Source: Loripinus fragilis (taxonomy: Eukaryota; Mollusca; Bivalvia; Lucinida; Lucinidae). From it: 64,000 nucleotides of DNA. The position numbers were made by a program, and so were the translations under genes. Shown one piece after another: positions 35,295 to 46,889 of the stretch. The stretch covers positions 10,444,593 to 10,508,592 of the forward strand of contig OZ026531.1 of NCBI GenBank assembly GCA_964019695.1. The letters run 5' to 3'. How positions within the stretch are numbered: the stretch's first letter is position 1; every line of letters begins with the position of its first letter. Below the pieces are notes generated by a model. The model was given only the letters and a program-made list of their open reading frames with translations, was not told the origin of the DNA and ran no database searches.

Positions 35295-35608
35295 GTACTA
35301 GATAATAAGAGTAAAAGATAGATCAAAATAAGGTCTGGTGGCAGTCCTGTTGTATCATACAAAAGGCATTTTACACAAGCTCTATAAGCAATATGCGTTG
35401 CGGCAAGCATAAAGGAGTCAGACATGAGAAGAGAAAAGATAGCATAGATAGAGAGATGAAGAGGAAAGAAATGTAAAGAAGTCATACTGGTAGCTTGATT
35501 CAGCAACCAAGGCAGTGGTTTCCTTGTGAGTTTACAGTTAATACTCTATGAAGCATTTTAACAGTGGCAATAAGTGAACTACATTTGACTTATAGCGTCG
35601 TATCTATT
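35295..35608 (-). other. Region upstream of ORF2 (probable element leader)
   Basis: A 71-codon frame (35291-35506) ends next to the ORF2 start. It may be leader or inter-ORF sequence. No domain is recognised. Confidence 0.4.
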
Positions 35609-36113
35609 GACAAAGTGACCTTTAATACTTCTCATGTGAGCGCGCCGGCGGAGCAAGTTTTCAATTATCAGATGTGCATTTTAAAAGGCGATTATCTAAA
35701 TTATGATGTTTTACCAATCTTTGAGACAAAGGTGACCCTGACGAAATGCCACAGCATGCAGCATTTCATAAGGGCCCCACTGTCTGCCAAATTACGGCTT
35801 ACAGCGTTCAGGTTGAGAAGGATTAATAGTATCAGTATCAGGGCATTTTAATGGTGACATTAATAACAAAGTGACCTTTAATACATCTCATTCGAGCGCG
35901 CCGACTGAGCGAGTATTCAAATATCAGATGTGCATTTTAAAAGGTGATTATCAAAATAATGATGTCTTACCAGTATTTTCAGACAAAGGAGACCCTGACG
36001 AAATGCCACACGATGCAGCATTTCGTCAGGACCCCCACTGTCTGCCAAAGTTCCGGCTTGCAGCTTTCAGGTTGAGAAGGATCAATGGTAGCAGCATCAG
36101 TGCATTTTAATGG
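35609..36113. repeat. Two tandem copies of a 258-bp unit
   Basis: ACAAAGTGACCTTTAATAC recurs at 35610 and 35868. Both copies carry GAGCGCGCCG, ATCAGATGTGCATTTTAAAA, ACGAAATGCCACA and GTTGAGAAGGAT. Each has an internal inverted CTGACGAAATGC/GCATTTCGTCAG-type hairpin. Confidence 0.85.
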
Positions 36114-36139
36114 TGACGACCACATGTAGTAAGAACCCG

Positions 36140-36690
36140 TTATGCAGCAGCAAAATTTGGCGTTTAAACATGCTACACTGCCGAAATTTTAGAAGGAACA
36201 CATATCGTGTTCCTTCAATTATTTCGCGCAGTATGCATTCTGGCATATTAGCTGCCAGATTTATTTTAAAAGAATTGTAATACCCACCACCGGTGGCTCT
36301 GCCGACCTCGATGCAGAAGTTATACAGCAGCAATATTTGGCGTTTAAACATGCTACATTGCCGAAATTTTTGAAGGAACACGATACGTGTTCCTTCAATT
36401 ATTTCGGGCAGTATACATTCCGGCATATTTGCTGCCAGATTTATTTTAAGAAATTGTAATACCCACCACGGGTGGCTCTACCGACCTCGGTGCAGAAGTT
36501 ATACAGCAGCAAAATTTGGCGTTTAAACATGCTACACTGCTGAAATTTTTGAAGGAACACATATTGTGTTCCTTCAATTATTTCGGGTAGTATACGTTCC
36601 GGCATATTAGCTGCCAGATTTATTCAAAAAAAATATTTTTATACCCACCACGGGTGGCTCTGTCGATCTCGATGCAGAAGTATACCGGTC
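36140..36690. repeat. Three tandem copies of a ~180-bp unit with a hairpin
   Basis: CAGCAGCAAAATTTGGCGTT recurs at about 36145, 36325 and 36504. Each unit has a GAAGGAACAC...GTGTTCCTTC hairpin, TCCGGCATATTAGCTGCCAG and ACCCACCACGGGTGGCTC. Confidence 0.88.
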
Positions 36691-37809
36691 AATACAAAAC
36701 ACCTTAGTTTACTATAATGAATGCATACCAACTAGCAGAGCGTGCGCAGAGACAGACAACAAAAGTATTGAAATGGCGTCTCTTTTGACCCATTTTGAAA
36801 TGCAGTCAGTGACGATCCTGAACGGTACATTGTAAACGTCAGCACTTTTTGCTTTGTAAAAAACATATTCTCTAATGAGCATGTGAAGTGTGTGACTAGC
36901 AGTTCTAAGCAAGTACAACATGAAAACAGTTTATACATATTACCCTTACCTGTTAGAAACATGTCGACATGTTGATCCATTTGGCGCTTTAGTTTCGAAA
37001 AATTTGCAAACAGTGAAGGCTCTGATAAGATGCCGCAGAATGCGACCTCCTATCTGAAACTGCGCTGTTTGATATCATTAGACAACAGTTTCAGCAACTA
37101 CAATGGTCAGAGTTCTTAGTTTCGAGACAAGATATAAACTCAGTGCACTTGCAGCTCATAGGAATGACCGAAAACATTGGTTTACTGAGATATGCTGCAG
37201 ACAAACTAGCGTCGTAGGAGCATCCTCACAACGTTTTAGCGTTGGGAGGGCGCTGATCCGTCGCCGTTTGAATTGGACGTACGTGAGGATTTTGATGGAG
37301 AGTTTGGTACCCAAATGACATAACTATGTTCGGCCCAGATCTATTTATCTTAGATCGAATACAAATTGATAGGGCAAAACATTGAGGACCCGAATCCGGC
37401 GCCACAAATATTGTGGCGCCTGATTCCAGTCCGCTCATGTTTGCCTTTGTGTCACAGTAGGTCAAAATTGAATAAAGATTATGTGAAAAACATGGATTTT
37501 GAATCACGAATGTATGACAGTACAAATGAAAAAGGCACAGCTAGGCTTTAGACGCAATCCAAAGAAAAAAGCATATATAATTTTCAGGTGGCCATCGCAA
37601 TGCGTTAGCCAGGCGGGCTATCACAATGCGTTAGCCGATACCTGAAAAACGAGACGGGACCTTTTCACTTGTGCTGGCTACATATAGGTAAAGTAAAATA
37701 CCAATAGTATACTGTTTGAAAAAGTAAACGAAAACACTTTTACATTATTTAAGTTATGTTTATCAAGAACGATTTCACATCGTCAAAAGATTGGAAACTA
37801 CTTCCATAA
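36691..37809. other. Inter-ORF interval, no gene seen
   Basis: It contains a perfect-arm hairpin (GGCGCCACAA/TTGTGGCGCC, 37398-37420) and two direct copies of CAATGCGTTAGCC near 37600-37633. Open frames on both strands overlap and look non-coding. Confidence 0.4.
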
Positions 37810-38874
37810 CTAATGTGATTGATGTCTAGGACCCGGGTATGCAGAGAAACCGCGAGTGAGGGGTCTCCTCGCCGGTACGCCCCGTGTATTCACAATATCC
37901 TCGAATGGATGCAGGTCAATGTCACACCTAACCACAGAACGATGATCATTGTGATCACGAATAAATATTTTCCCATCGGACGAATAAGCAGATTTTAGTT
38001 TGTTACTACGAACCAGTGACCTAGCGTCGAAGAGCAGCTTAGAACGGTACCTGGTTAAATCCTCATTGATGAATACTCTGTTCATGTCCGTGGTACGGAG
38101 TTCCTTGCGCATGCTGTACAGTCTGTGTCTAGCATTGTATGTGGCAAACTTCACGATGATATCGCGATGGCGCGTCTTAGAAGTCGCAGCTGTACGACCT
38201 CGGTTGTCTGGCTTACCAACGCGATGGGACCTGTCAATGTCTGCTGAGGTCATAGGAACATCCAATTTGTCAGCTAGCTTGAGAACTATATCATCAGTAT
38301 TCTCACTGAGTTCCTCTGGAATACCTGATATTCTGACACTGTTCCTTCGAGTGTATTGCTCCAGTGATTCATTGTCGCTTTCAACTTTAGATATCCTTTC
38401 TCTAAGGGACTCGTTTTCCGACTGAAGGGATGCATTTTCATCACGCAGATACTGAATTTCATCTTTCAGTGCACCAGTAGCTTCACTAACCACAGTGTTG
38501 ACTATTGTTTGTATATGAGGCAATTGTTCCTTGAAGAGTTTAGATATTTCAGGTAACATCAATGAGCGAAGCTCTGAAGCAATGCCAACAATGTCAGATG
38601 GCACGATGGGCTGTGAGAGAAAGTGGACAGATTCAGGTTCTACAGCGACGTTCTCGACGTTCTCGACGTTCTCTTCAATCGCATGAGCCCCAAGAACGAC
38701 ACCCTCTAGTAATGAGATGCTTTCCTCAGAGTGATGGCGGATTTTTTTGCTGTCGAAGTCCGCAGTATCAAGTGGTGATGTAGCCTCCCGTTTGTCTCCT
38801 TTGCTTATTGGAGTACTGCTTACCGCTTCGGCCGGCTTAGGGTTCACAGATGCTTTAACCTTTGCAGCATACAT
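37810..38874 (-). CDS. Non-LTR retrotransposon ORF1, L1-type RNA-binding protein
   Basis: 354 codons starting MYAAKVKASVNPKPAEAVSS. The N-terminus is charged and low in complexity. A heptad-rich coiled coil follows at about residues 145-180 (LRDENASLQSENESLRERIS, KVESDNESLEQYTRRNSVRI). Next come SGIPE and an RRM/C-terminal region (DIDRSHRVGKP, RHRDIIVKFATYNARHRLY, VFINEDLTRYRSKLLFDARS, KIFIRDHNDH). This is the L1 ORF1/Transposase_22 layout of a trimeric, nucleic-acid-chaperone ORF1. It is on the same strand as ORF2 but separated from it by 2.5 kb. It is either ORF1 of the same, internally expanded element or a different element. Confidence 0.88.
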   Translation of the reverse strand: MYAAKVKASVNPKPAEAVSSTPISKGDKREATSPLDTADFDSKKIRHHSEESISLLEGVVLGAHAIEENVENVENVAVEPESVHFLSQPIVPSDIVGIASELRSLMLPEISKLFKEQLPHIQTIVNTVVSEATGALKDEIQYLRDENASLQSENESLRERISKVESDNESLEQYTRRNSVRISGIPEELSENTDDIVLKLADKLDVPMTSADIDRSHRVGKPDNRGRTAATSKTRHRDIIVKFATYNARHRLYSMRKELRTTDMNRVFINEDLTRYRSKLLFDARSLVRSNKLKSAYSSDGKIFIRDHNDHRSVVRCDIDLHPFEDIVNTRGVPARRPLTRGFSAYPGPRHQSH

Positions 38875-39289
38875 TCTGATGAGCGTTGATGTGCGTTATT
38901 AATGATGAACAGTATAGTTTGAAATTTTTCGACAGGGTCAGTGTACAGTTACAGTTAACAGTTAAACATCAACTTAGTCATTTACAGGCTAGGATCATGA
39001 GTTGCATGGTTTTTATGAGTGATACATAACAAAGATGGCGATGTCCCCGCATAAAATTGCAAATAATGAAAAGAACTTCCCTTGTTTTAAAGAATATCCA
39101 ACACTAATTCCATAATGAAATTCCTGGGAATCGCTAAGCAGAGTTTTTAAAGCATCACTGTCCTAGTTGCTGTTCGTTAGAAAGTTTATATAAACCACAC
39201 TTTGTTTTATTTCACAGAGCTAAATTTTGACCACTTCACCATTCATTAACCGTTACTCTCATCCAATTTATGTTATTTCTGTCTTGTTT
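38875..39289. other. Probable 5' UTR of ORF1 element, then unassigned
   Basis: The stretch immediately upstream of the ORF1 start has an ACAGTTACAGTTAACAGTTA motif. No further gene is seen. Confidence 0.4.
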
Positions 39290-39445
39290 TGTTATGCTTT
39301 TATGTACTTCTGTTCGTTGATACCTTTTGGTCACCTGCTGGGAAAAGGCTGACGTCTTGGTTCTCGTTTGAGATGTCTAATCGTGACGTTGTCACTTTCC
39401 CATTGGTATCATGGTCTTTGCAGTCTTTCTTAATATGATAGACAT
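39290..39445 (+). mobile_element. R1 retroposon, internally deleted copy
   Basis: TTTTGGTCACCTGCTGGGAA, GTCACTTTCCCATTGGTATC, then a jump to GTCTTTGCAGTCTTTCTTA. Confidence 0.68.
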
Positions 39446-39900
39446 TTTGGTCCTGTAACATGTACAATATAGGTTTATTAAGGTTGTCTTATCCAAAGCA
39501 AGTTCCATATGTAATTCGACTTCAATTGGCCTTCTGATTTCTGAAAACAACGTGTTTGCAATCCAATAAGTGCTACCTTGGCAGAAAGGTCAAAGGTTAA
39601 TCATGACCTTTTTCTGTAATTAAACTGCTTTGATAGTTGATTTTGGTCTTATGCCCAATGTATCTTATATTATTGGCTATCTTGCAAGGCCCCCTGGATC
39701 ATTGAACCATTGGTTCTAGAGAATATTTTTTAAGAGTTATTACCTTATATGGGCATGTCAGCCATTTTTCATGTTACCTTGACGACATAATCATTTTATG
39801 TGTATCATATAATTTCATCTAATGCAAATAAGTGTGCATAAGGTCAAAAATGTGACTTGATTTTTTCCTTTTAACTTTATATGCTACAATATGTAAAATA
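39446..39900. repeat. Degenerate dispersed repeat, no gene
   Basis: Weak repeats of the type CTTATCCAAAGCAAG, TTCTGATTTCTGAAAACA and GGTCAAAGGTTAATCATGAC resemble those at 42270-43260. No coding frame is seen. Confidence 0.4.
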
Positions 39901-40130
39901 TTTCTACTGACCTTTCCAAGGCGGTACTTCTTTTGTAGTTTATTTGTCGTATTTATTTCTTGTGTTTGTCATGCTTCGCATTGCTGCCTTGTGTCACCTG
40001 CTGGGACAGGGCTGACCTTTTCGCTCTTGTTTGTGATGTTTAATTGTGTTTTTGTCACTTTCCCATGTGGTATCCTGTGTCAGGTGTGGTACTTGATTGT
40101 ATAGATTCCTGATCTTTGCCACTTTTTTTA
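39900..40130 (+). mobile_element. R1 retroposon, 5'-truncated copy
   Basis: It starts at CTGACCTTTCCAAGGCGGTA and ends ATAGATTCCTGATCTTTGCC with a TTTTTTTACTAT tail. Confidence 0.8.
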
Positions 40131-40269
40131 CTATGACCATCTTCAGACTTTTTTGACCTTATGAATTCATCCAAGGGCCATGGGTGTAAAAAAAGGCACA
40201 CTATTTGCTTGCATGGTGTTCATTCCCTTTAATATGATATGCAACATGACCATATTCTGAAAAAGTTGA

Positions 40270-41230
40270 TTTTATAAAAGCTTATTTGACCCCTGCAGCG
40301 GGGCTATTTTTTGCACCAGGAGCATAATTTGAACAAACTTTATAGAGGCACACTAGGTGATGCTACATACCAAATATCAAGTCTTTAGGCCTAGTGGTTT
40401 TAGACAAGACTATTTTTTCATGTTTCTCCTATACAAGCCTAGTTGTTATACATATGACCCCCGGGGCGGAGTTTTTTTTGGCCGTGGGCATTATTTGAAC
40501 AAACTTGGTAAAGGTCTACTAGGTAAATTTACATACCAAGTATCAAGAGTCTGAGCCTTGTGGTTTCAGACAACATGGTCTTTCCATTTTTTCTCTCTAT
40601 AAGCCTAATAAAACATGTGACCCATGAGGTGGGGCTATTTTTAGCCTCAATGACGTAATTTGTAAGAAATCTATTAAACTTGTAAGAAGCCCACTAGATG
40701 ATGATACATACAGGCATACTAAATATTAAGACTTTAGACCTTGTGGTTTCAGACAAGAATATTTTTTCATGTTTTCCCTATACAGGTCTATACAACCCCT
40801 GTAGTGGAGCCAATTTGGCCCCAAAGGCATTATTTGAACTAACTTGGTAGAGGTCTACACGGTGATGCTGCAAACCAAATATAAGGCTATATGCCTTGTG
40901 GTTTTAGACAAGAAGATTTTTTCATGTTTTCCCTATGTAAGCCAATGTAAAGCATGTGACCACTGGCGCGGTCCCATTTTAACCACAGGGTTATGATTTG
41001 AAAAAAAACAACAAAAAAAAAAAACAAATTTAAAGGCTCTAAGCATTGTGGCTTCAGACAAGAAGGTTTTTAAAGTTTACATCTCGAAAATCTATTTTTA
41101 GCATGTGTCGACGAGATATGCAACGAGAAATAGCCATTTGAACAATTATTAAAGAGGGCCATATGAGAAGCGACGGACATCCAAAGATCGCAATAGCTCA
41201 CCATGAGCCAATGGCTTAGGTGAGCTAAAA
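40270..41230. repeat. Degenerate tandem block of ~150-170-bp units (molluscan repeat)
   Basis: At least four diverged units, each with a G-rich GGGGCGGAG-like box, then CATTATTTGAACAAACTTGG, TAGAGGTCTAC, a variant of TGATGCTACATACCAAATAT, CTTGTGGTTTCAGACAAGA and TTTTTTCATGTTTTCCCTAT. The block ends at AGCTCACCATGAGCCAATGG followed by CTTAGGTGAGCTAAAA. That terminal hairpin plus CTAA recalls a Helitron-type 3' end (inference). Confidence 0.72.
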
Positions 41231-41254
41231 TAGGTTTAATTGTGATGTGTAATT

Positions 41255-41340
41255 GTAAAGTTGTCACTTTCCCATTAGTATCCTGGGTGAGATGTGGTGC
41301 TTGATTCTATCGATTCCTGATCTTTGCAATCTTTCTTACT
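41255..41340 (+). mobile_element. R1 retroposon, 3' fragment
   Basis: AAGTTGTCACTTTCCCATTA is followed by TATCGATTCCTGATCTTTGC and a TTTCTTACTTT tail. Confidence 0.75.
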
Positions 41341-41347
41341 TTAAATA

Positions 41348-42264
41348 TACTCCTCAAAATAATTAAAGGACCAAGATTTTAGAATGCGAGTATAATTATC
41401 TCAAACATTTAAATTCTGTAAAACTTGGCCCAAATATTTCTTTGCTTTATGCTCATAAATCAAGAATCATTATGAATGATTCACATGCCTAATTCTGCCA
41501 TAACTATATCTCAAATGCACATACCCTCAAAAACACACTTTCAAAAGGCAGTGGGTGGGGTGAAGAAATTCTTCAGTGGTTGTTCGAGTAGAATGAAAGT
41601 GATACCAAATTAAACTTTGTTTTAAACAGTCCAGCTTACATGCAAAAATTTTTTCAAACTGTTTCAATATCCTGGGAAGCAAGCATTTTCATCTCTGACA
41701 ATGGAGTTTTGGCATTGTTTGGTCTTCTGTAAACAATGTGTGTACTTGGCCATCAAGAATCAGATTTTCAATCGTCATTCTATGCCGTTGAGTGTTAGAA
41801 AGATATCCCGACGAATCATTTAAAGATTGTCACAGACAAACGCCAGAACCAGCTGTCTGAATTTATAGTCTGGCCATTGCGCCACAGCAAAACGGGGCAA
41901 TTTTCTCTCACAGGAAGAGGTGGATGCTATCAACGGGATTAAAACACCATAAAATCATGCGAAAACAGATATTTCAGCATCTAAAAGCACTTTTCATTCA
42001 TTTCATGCAGTTCTGTGGCCCATGGATCACACGCAAAAAATGACATTCCAATACATTTAGGGCAAGCTTTAAAATGACAAAAAAAAAAACTTGTTAGTAA
42101 CATTTTCTACCACTTTCTTTTTGCTGTTTCACTTGGCAATAAGGTGTCAAAGATGTCTGAAAAATTTAGGCTAGATCGTAAAATCGGCTTTCGAAATACG
42201 TTCTGCACAAAATGCATCAATGTTATCATTGATAGTATTGGTCCTTCAATTATTTTGAGGAGTA
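41348..42264. mobile_element. 0.9-kb DNA element with ~28-bp TIRs and TA target
   Basis: The left end is TACTCCTCAAAATAATTAAA then GGACCAA. The right end, reverse-complemented, is the same with one A/G difference. TA flanks both sides (41346-41347 and 42265-42266). No intact transposase is seen, so it is non-autonomous. Confidence 0.82.
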
Positions 42265-42266
42265 TA

Positions 42267-43300
42267 TATTGATGGCAGTCTCATAAGAGTGACCTCGGTC
42301 AAAAAGTCAAAGACTTACCTTAGAAACTTATCGCATTGTTTCAGTAGGCAACATATATGTTTTGATATATCAAGTGAGAATAGTGACCTTGGCTTCAACA
42401 GTTTAAAAAAATCAACTTCAAAAAAAAAAAAACAAAAAAAAAAACAACCTTACTTAAATGCACTAGGAAGATTTGACCTCACGTTAAGTAGGTCAAGGTC
42501 AACATAGGGATATCATTTCTATAAACTTGGTAGGCCGGACATCTACCTACCATATGCTGTATACTAAGTCCCAAGGTCATTGACCTTCTGAATCTGAAGA
42601 AGAAGATTTGTAAAGGGTTTTAACCATATATGAGCGTGGAGGCCATTTAGGTCATGTGACCAAAATAATTTGTATGAATTTTGGCTAACTTATCATTAGG
42701 AGTTTTCATATGAAATTTGAGTTCGGTTGGCCTAATGGTTTCTTAGATTACTATGTCTTGATATATTGATGGGACTCAAATATGAATAAGCTGGGCTGAA
42801 AAGTAAAAAATCCTCCTTGACCTTTGGAACTTATTTATAGCAATCTTATTAGATTTAACATGACAAGTGTTTTAGTGAATTTGGCTTCAACAGTTTTCAA
42901 AAAATAAATTGTTCATTTAAATGCACCAGGAAGCAAATATGGCCTTGACGTTAAGCAGGTCAAGGTCAACCTAAGGTCATTATTTATAAAATAAAAAAAA
43001 ATTGGTAGGCGAAACATCTTCAATGCTACATACCAAGTCCCGTGGTCATTGGAATAGTTTTTACCATATATGTGCGTTTGGTCATGTAACCATTTCTTTT
43101 ATATAAATGTGGCTAACTTATCGTAAGGTTTAAACATATTAAGTGAGAATAATGACTTTGGCTTCAACAGATTTCAAAAAATCAACTTTTCAAAACATTT
43201 CCCATTTAAATGCATTGGGAAGCAAATTGACATGGACGTAAAATTCTGTTAGGCATACCTAAACATAAAGCAAGGCGTATATTTTCCCTAGCAAAAACCA
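42267..43300. repeat. Degenerate repeats with GGTCAAGGTCAAC motifs
   Basis: The block AGCAGGTCAAGGTCAACCTA occurs twice (about 42488-42508 and 42955-42975, the first as AGTAGGTCAAGGTCAACATA). GTGAGAATAGTGACCTTGGC and AAAAAATCAACTT recur up to three times. No gene is seen. Confidence 0.5.
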
Positions 43301-43508
43301 AATTTTTAATTTGTCCATTTGCTAATATCATCAAAGGATTACGGTAATATATTCACTTTTTAATATCAAAATACGTTTCAAAGCGTTTGATTTTGTTTTA
43401 AGTGGCGAAAACTTGCGCTTTTCACAGACACCCATCATTTTTCCGTCTTCATATTGAGTACCGTTTGGATCAAATTATGAAGTAAACACATTGCTAGATT
43501 TGAAAAAT

Positions 43509-43775
43509 TTAAAGTGCTGACATATTAAGGATAGAATTGAATTTCAATTCAAGAAGTTTAATTAATCTGTCGGCGCATGTATGATAAATATGCCTGAAAA
43601 CTTGACGTTTGTCATTGGAGAATGAGTTTTCGGTCTTTTCAGTTCGTTTTAGATGCTTTCCCCCGTAGACCCATGAAGCCATGTCGATACATTCATATAC
43701 AACATATGTAAAGAGCATCTTGGGATTCGGGGGGTCACGGTTGACCAAATTAACGATGGCATCTAACAACAGTTT
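43509..43775 (-). CDS. Candidate terminal exon of an unrecognised gene
   Basis: After an ATGCTTGACAG acceptor (exon starts at 43775) the phase-0 frame reads KLLLDAIVNLVNRDPPNPKM, LFTYVVYECIDMASWVYGGK and FRHIYHTCADRLIKLLELKF, and stops at 43509. It has protein-like composition and no repeat similarity seen in the window. No family was recognised; it may be a pseudogene fragment. Confidence 0.3.
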   Translation of the reverse strand, partial: KLLLDAIVNLVNRDPPNPKMLFTYVVYECIDMASWVYGGKHLKRTEKTENSFSNDKRQVFRHIYHTCADRLIKLLELKFNSILNMSAL

Positions 43776-46307
43776 CTGTCAAGCATTAAACACACTGTTT
43801 TATTGTATATTGGGCACCAACTGTATAAACAAATATAATCGAGGGTGTCATGCATGATAGGACAATAATTTACCTTGGGTTGTAGGTGATTTCCCTACTA
43901 GCACGTACAGTAGATAGCAAAATGAATTTTCATTCTAAACGAAGCAGGGTAATCAAAAAGAAGAAAAGTAAACCCCCCTTTGTTACAAGAGTGCAATGAC
44001 GACTGGTATATATGTATCTGGCGTCTACAGACAAAAGTCTTCAACAAAATAAAATAAACGGACACTAGAAACCCTTTACTTATAGCGTAAGGAGCAGAAT
44101 CGTTTGATAAACCCTTTGTTTCCTAGTGACTTTGGCAAATAGTGATGCCCTAGATAAAATTCCGCATTATGTGGCTTTACATCAGGCCCATGGGCGTAGC
44201 TCCCAATATGCATTTGCACACGTGCGTACTGAAAATCGTACACTTTCAAGGCAAATCACATAATGTAGAATTAGTCTCTATTCATACCAAATGGGACTGC
44301 TCTTAAAGGAAAGAAGTCGCTCCTTTTTTTTGGGAGCAAATTCTTTCCTTAAAAAGAAGTCCCCAATTTGGTAAGGGACACGACACATGAGAATCCTGCT
44401 TGATTCAGTAGACTCCCTTTGATGTGCGTAATGATTTCAGCAGTTTGGCTACGCCATTGAGGCCTGAGGGTATACACTGTTTGCCAAGACCAAATCAATC
44501 TTCAGAGAAAGAATTGCATTTGGCGACTCCTTGATATATACAATGGACCATCCCAAGTCTATTGTATCAAACCAGAAGGAAGAATCCATTAGTTCATAAA
44601 AGGTGAAATTTTCTCTCTCCTGATTATATTTTGATGTCAGTTTTTATTCAAACTGGAATATTATGTACAATATTGATATACGAGGGACGTTTTTTATCCT
44701 CGTAGAGAGGTAGATTTAATGAAAACGGCGAAAGTAAATGCATACATCATGCATATATTTGGAAAGATTGAACTTTTATCTATACATGCAACCTTAAATT
44801 ATTTCAAAATACATTACTTTAATGCCTTATAAGAGGCAAAGACATACCTATATATCGCACACTGGAAATATGATAGAAATGTGACATTTTATGAACTTAG
44901 TCTCTGACAGAACGTTAGAAACAATTGCATGAAAATGGGTCCATAGCCATGCACAGCTTCTGAAAAATTGGCTGCAGATCAAAGACACCACGTGCTACAA
45001 TATTATATAAACATTATAGAAAAGGCGCAGCAATTATTGTATATGGAAGATTTGTTTGGAACCTCAGCAAATTAAACAGTAGGCATATAAACTTTTATTT
45101 TAAAAAGTTGACACAAGTAGAAGTTGGACACGGGCTTTTGAATTTGGCTTAATATGTTAGCTGTAAAGTAGTATTATATTTTTTTCTTATTTATATGGTA
45201 GATGAAAGTGCTATGGTAACTTTCATCCCAAAACAAAGTTATTACTTTTGTTTAATTAGAAATGAACTGCAAAATAAATAGCCTAGGGGGTACTAAAATC
45301 CCTCCTTTTGTACATAAATGACGTCATGGAGCGTTACTTTATCTAGAAAATACATTAAAACTGTTTTTGTGCTTCTAAACAGGTGTTGAAATCACTGCAA
45401 TAAGAAAATTATGCAGATCCGATCGTTATTGTGTTTTCTACGCGGGGTCGATTTATCCCACCGACTTTTTATAACATGGGGGTATGCGAGTACCGGAAGC
45501 TGCCAGTTACACGCTTAAATCGATGCATCAATATAACTGCTGACGAATGATTGAGTATACCATGTGCTGTGCAAAACCAGAAGAAATCTTAGAATTTGTT
45601 CATAAGCGTAATTTTAACAGATATAATAACTAGCACTTGACTGTGCTTATTTTAGTATATTGATGGGTGTTTTAAAATTGTTAGAGAAGAGCAAGCAACA
45701 AACTTATAGTTTTGCTGCACTTGTCGACGATTAGCGTTTGAAAAATTAATTTTGGTGGTTCAAAAGAAAAATCGGCTTGAAAAATGTTTATATCACCATA
45801 GCGAATGGACTTTGACAGCGTCTTATTTCCTGCTTGCTGCGTGGTTAAAATGGCATGGATTTCGACCGGTGTCCTTTATTAGCCCTATTCAAAGCTATAT
45901 ATCTTGACCGAACTAAGCGCTAATGATGTAAAATTTATATCAGTTGATAGACAAAAGCTAGACCTTTCAAAATATATGTACTTATGGTACCGTAAATTCT
46001 ATATTTGTAGAGATACAGCCCGATTCTACGAACATAAAAATGACCCTCGTATTTAGCACTTAACGCTTCTTCATTCGGCATGGTGAATATCCCCCCCCCC
46101 ATAATTTGGTGGCAATCTTGGAAATATGAAAATAGACCTTTTGCAGCTTGCCAGCATTAGTGTTTGAATCTTATATACCAACATACCCCAAATAGTACCA
46201 GAAAAATTCTTGGCATTTTCTGCATTATATTACGTGATTTTTTTTGGTATGCGGTCTCACTGTTTGTAGACAACTAGTTCTAGTTTCAGGAGCTGCGAAG
46301 TAGAAGT
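43776..46307. other. Long interval with no recognised gene
   Basis: AT-rich with a short poly-C at 46090-46100. I see no splice-bounded frame or repeat copy that I can support. Confidence 0.4.
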
Positions 46308-46520
46308 AAAGTAAAACCTATCTTAAGCGGCCACTCAAAAATAGAAAAAAAACAACAACAAAGAACTTAATGACAAATGGTAGCTTCATGAAGGTCGAAA
46401 GCATTGCAGGATGCTCCCCTTGGAGTATTCTGTAATACTTTTGACCTGCATTAAGCGATAATTGGTAATGAAAAACATTTTCGTTTTTTAGAGTGGCCGT
46501 TTTAGACAGATTAAACTGTA
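46308..46520. mobile_element. TA-flanked MITE family B, diverged copy
   Basis: AGTAAAACCTATCTTAAGCG, GGCCACTCAAAAATAGA, GCATTGCAGGATGCTC and the right arm TTTTAGACAGATTAAACTG|TA. Confidence 0.78.
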
Positions 46521-46889
46521 GCTGCGAAGTTGAAGTAGATGTACATCAAAAGAGACAAAACCATGGAGAATCCTAATGCCAGAAAGTATAACAAAAAGCA
46601 TAGGTGAGTTAAACCCATAATCCCCGTTTTTACAATAAAACATTAATGCAACAGAGTAGGGCATCCGGTTTCAACTTCCCTAAAATACTTTAAAAACTAT
46701 AGATATAGACCATAAAGAAGTAACTTAACTATTTTTTTAGTCAGAAATTGAAACAACCCATGTTTTTACCGTAAAACAATAATTCAGCAGAGGAGTGTAT
46801 CAGGTTACTACTTGTCTTAAGTAAAACTGAACCACTATACAACTAGCTGTACACAGAGCTATTCTACCTGGTGAAAAAATGCAAGTTAA

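Noticed and set aside
38000..38783. Plus-strand frames over ORF1
   Set aside because: Antisense shadows of the coiled-coil ORF1.
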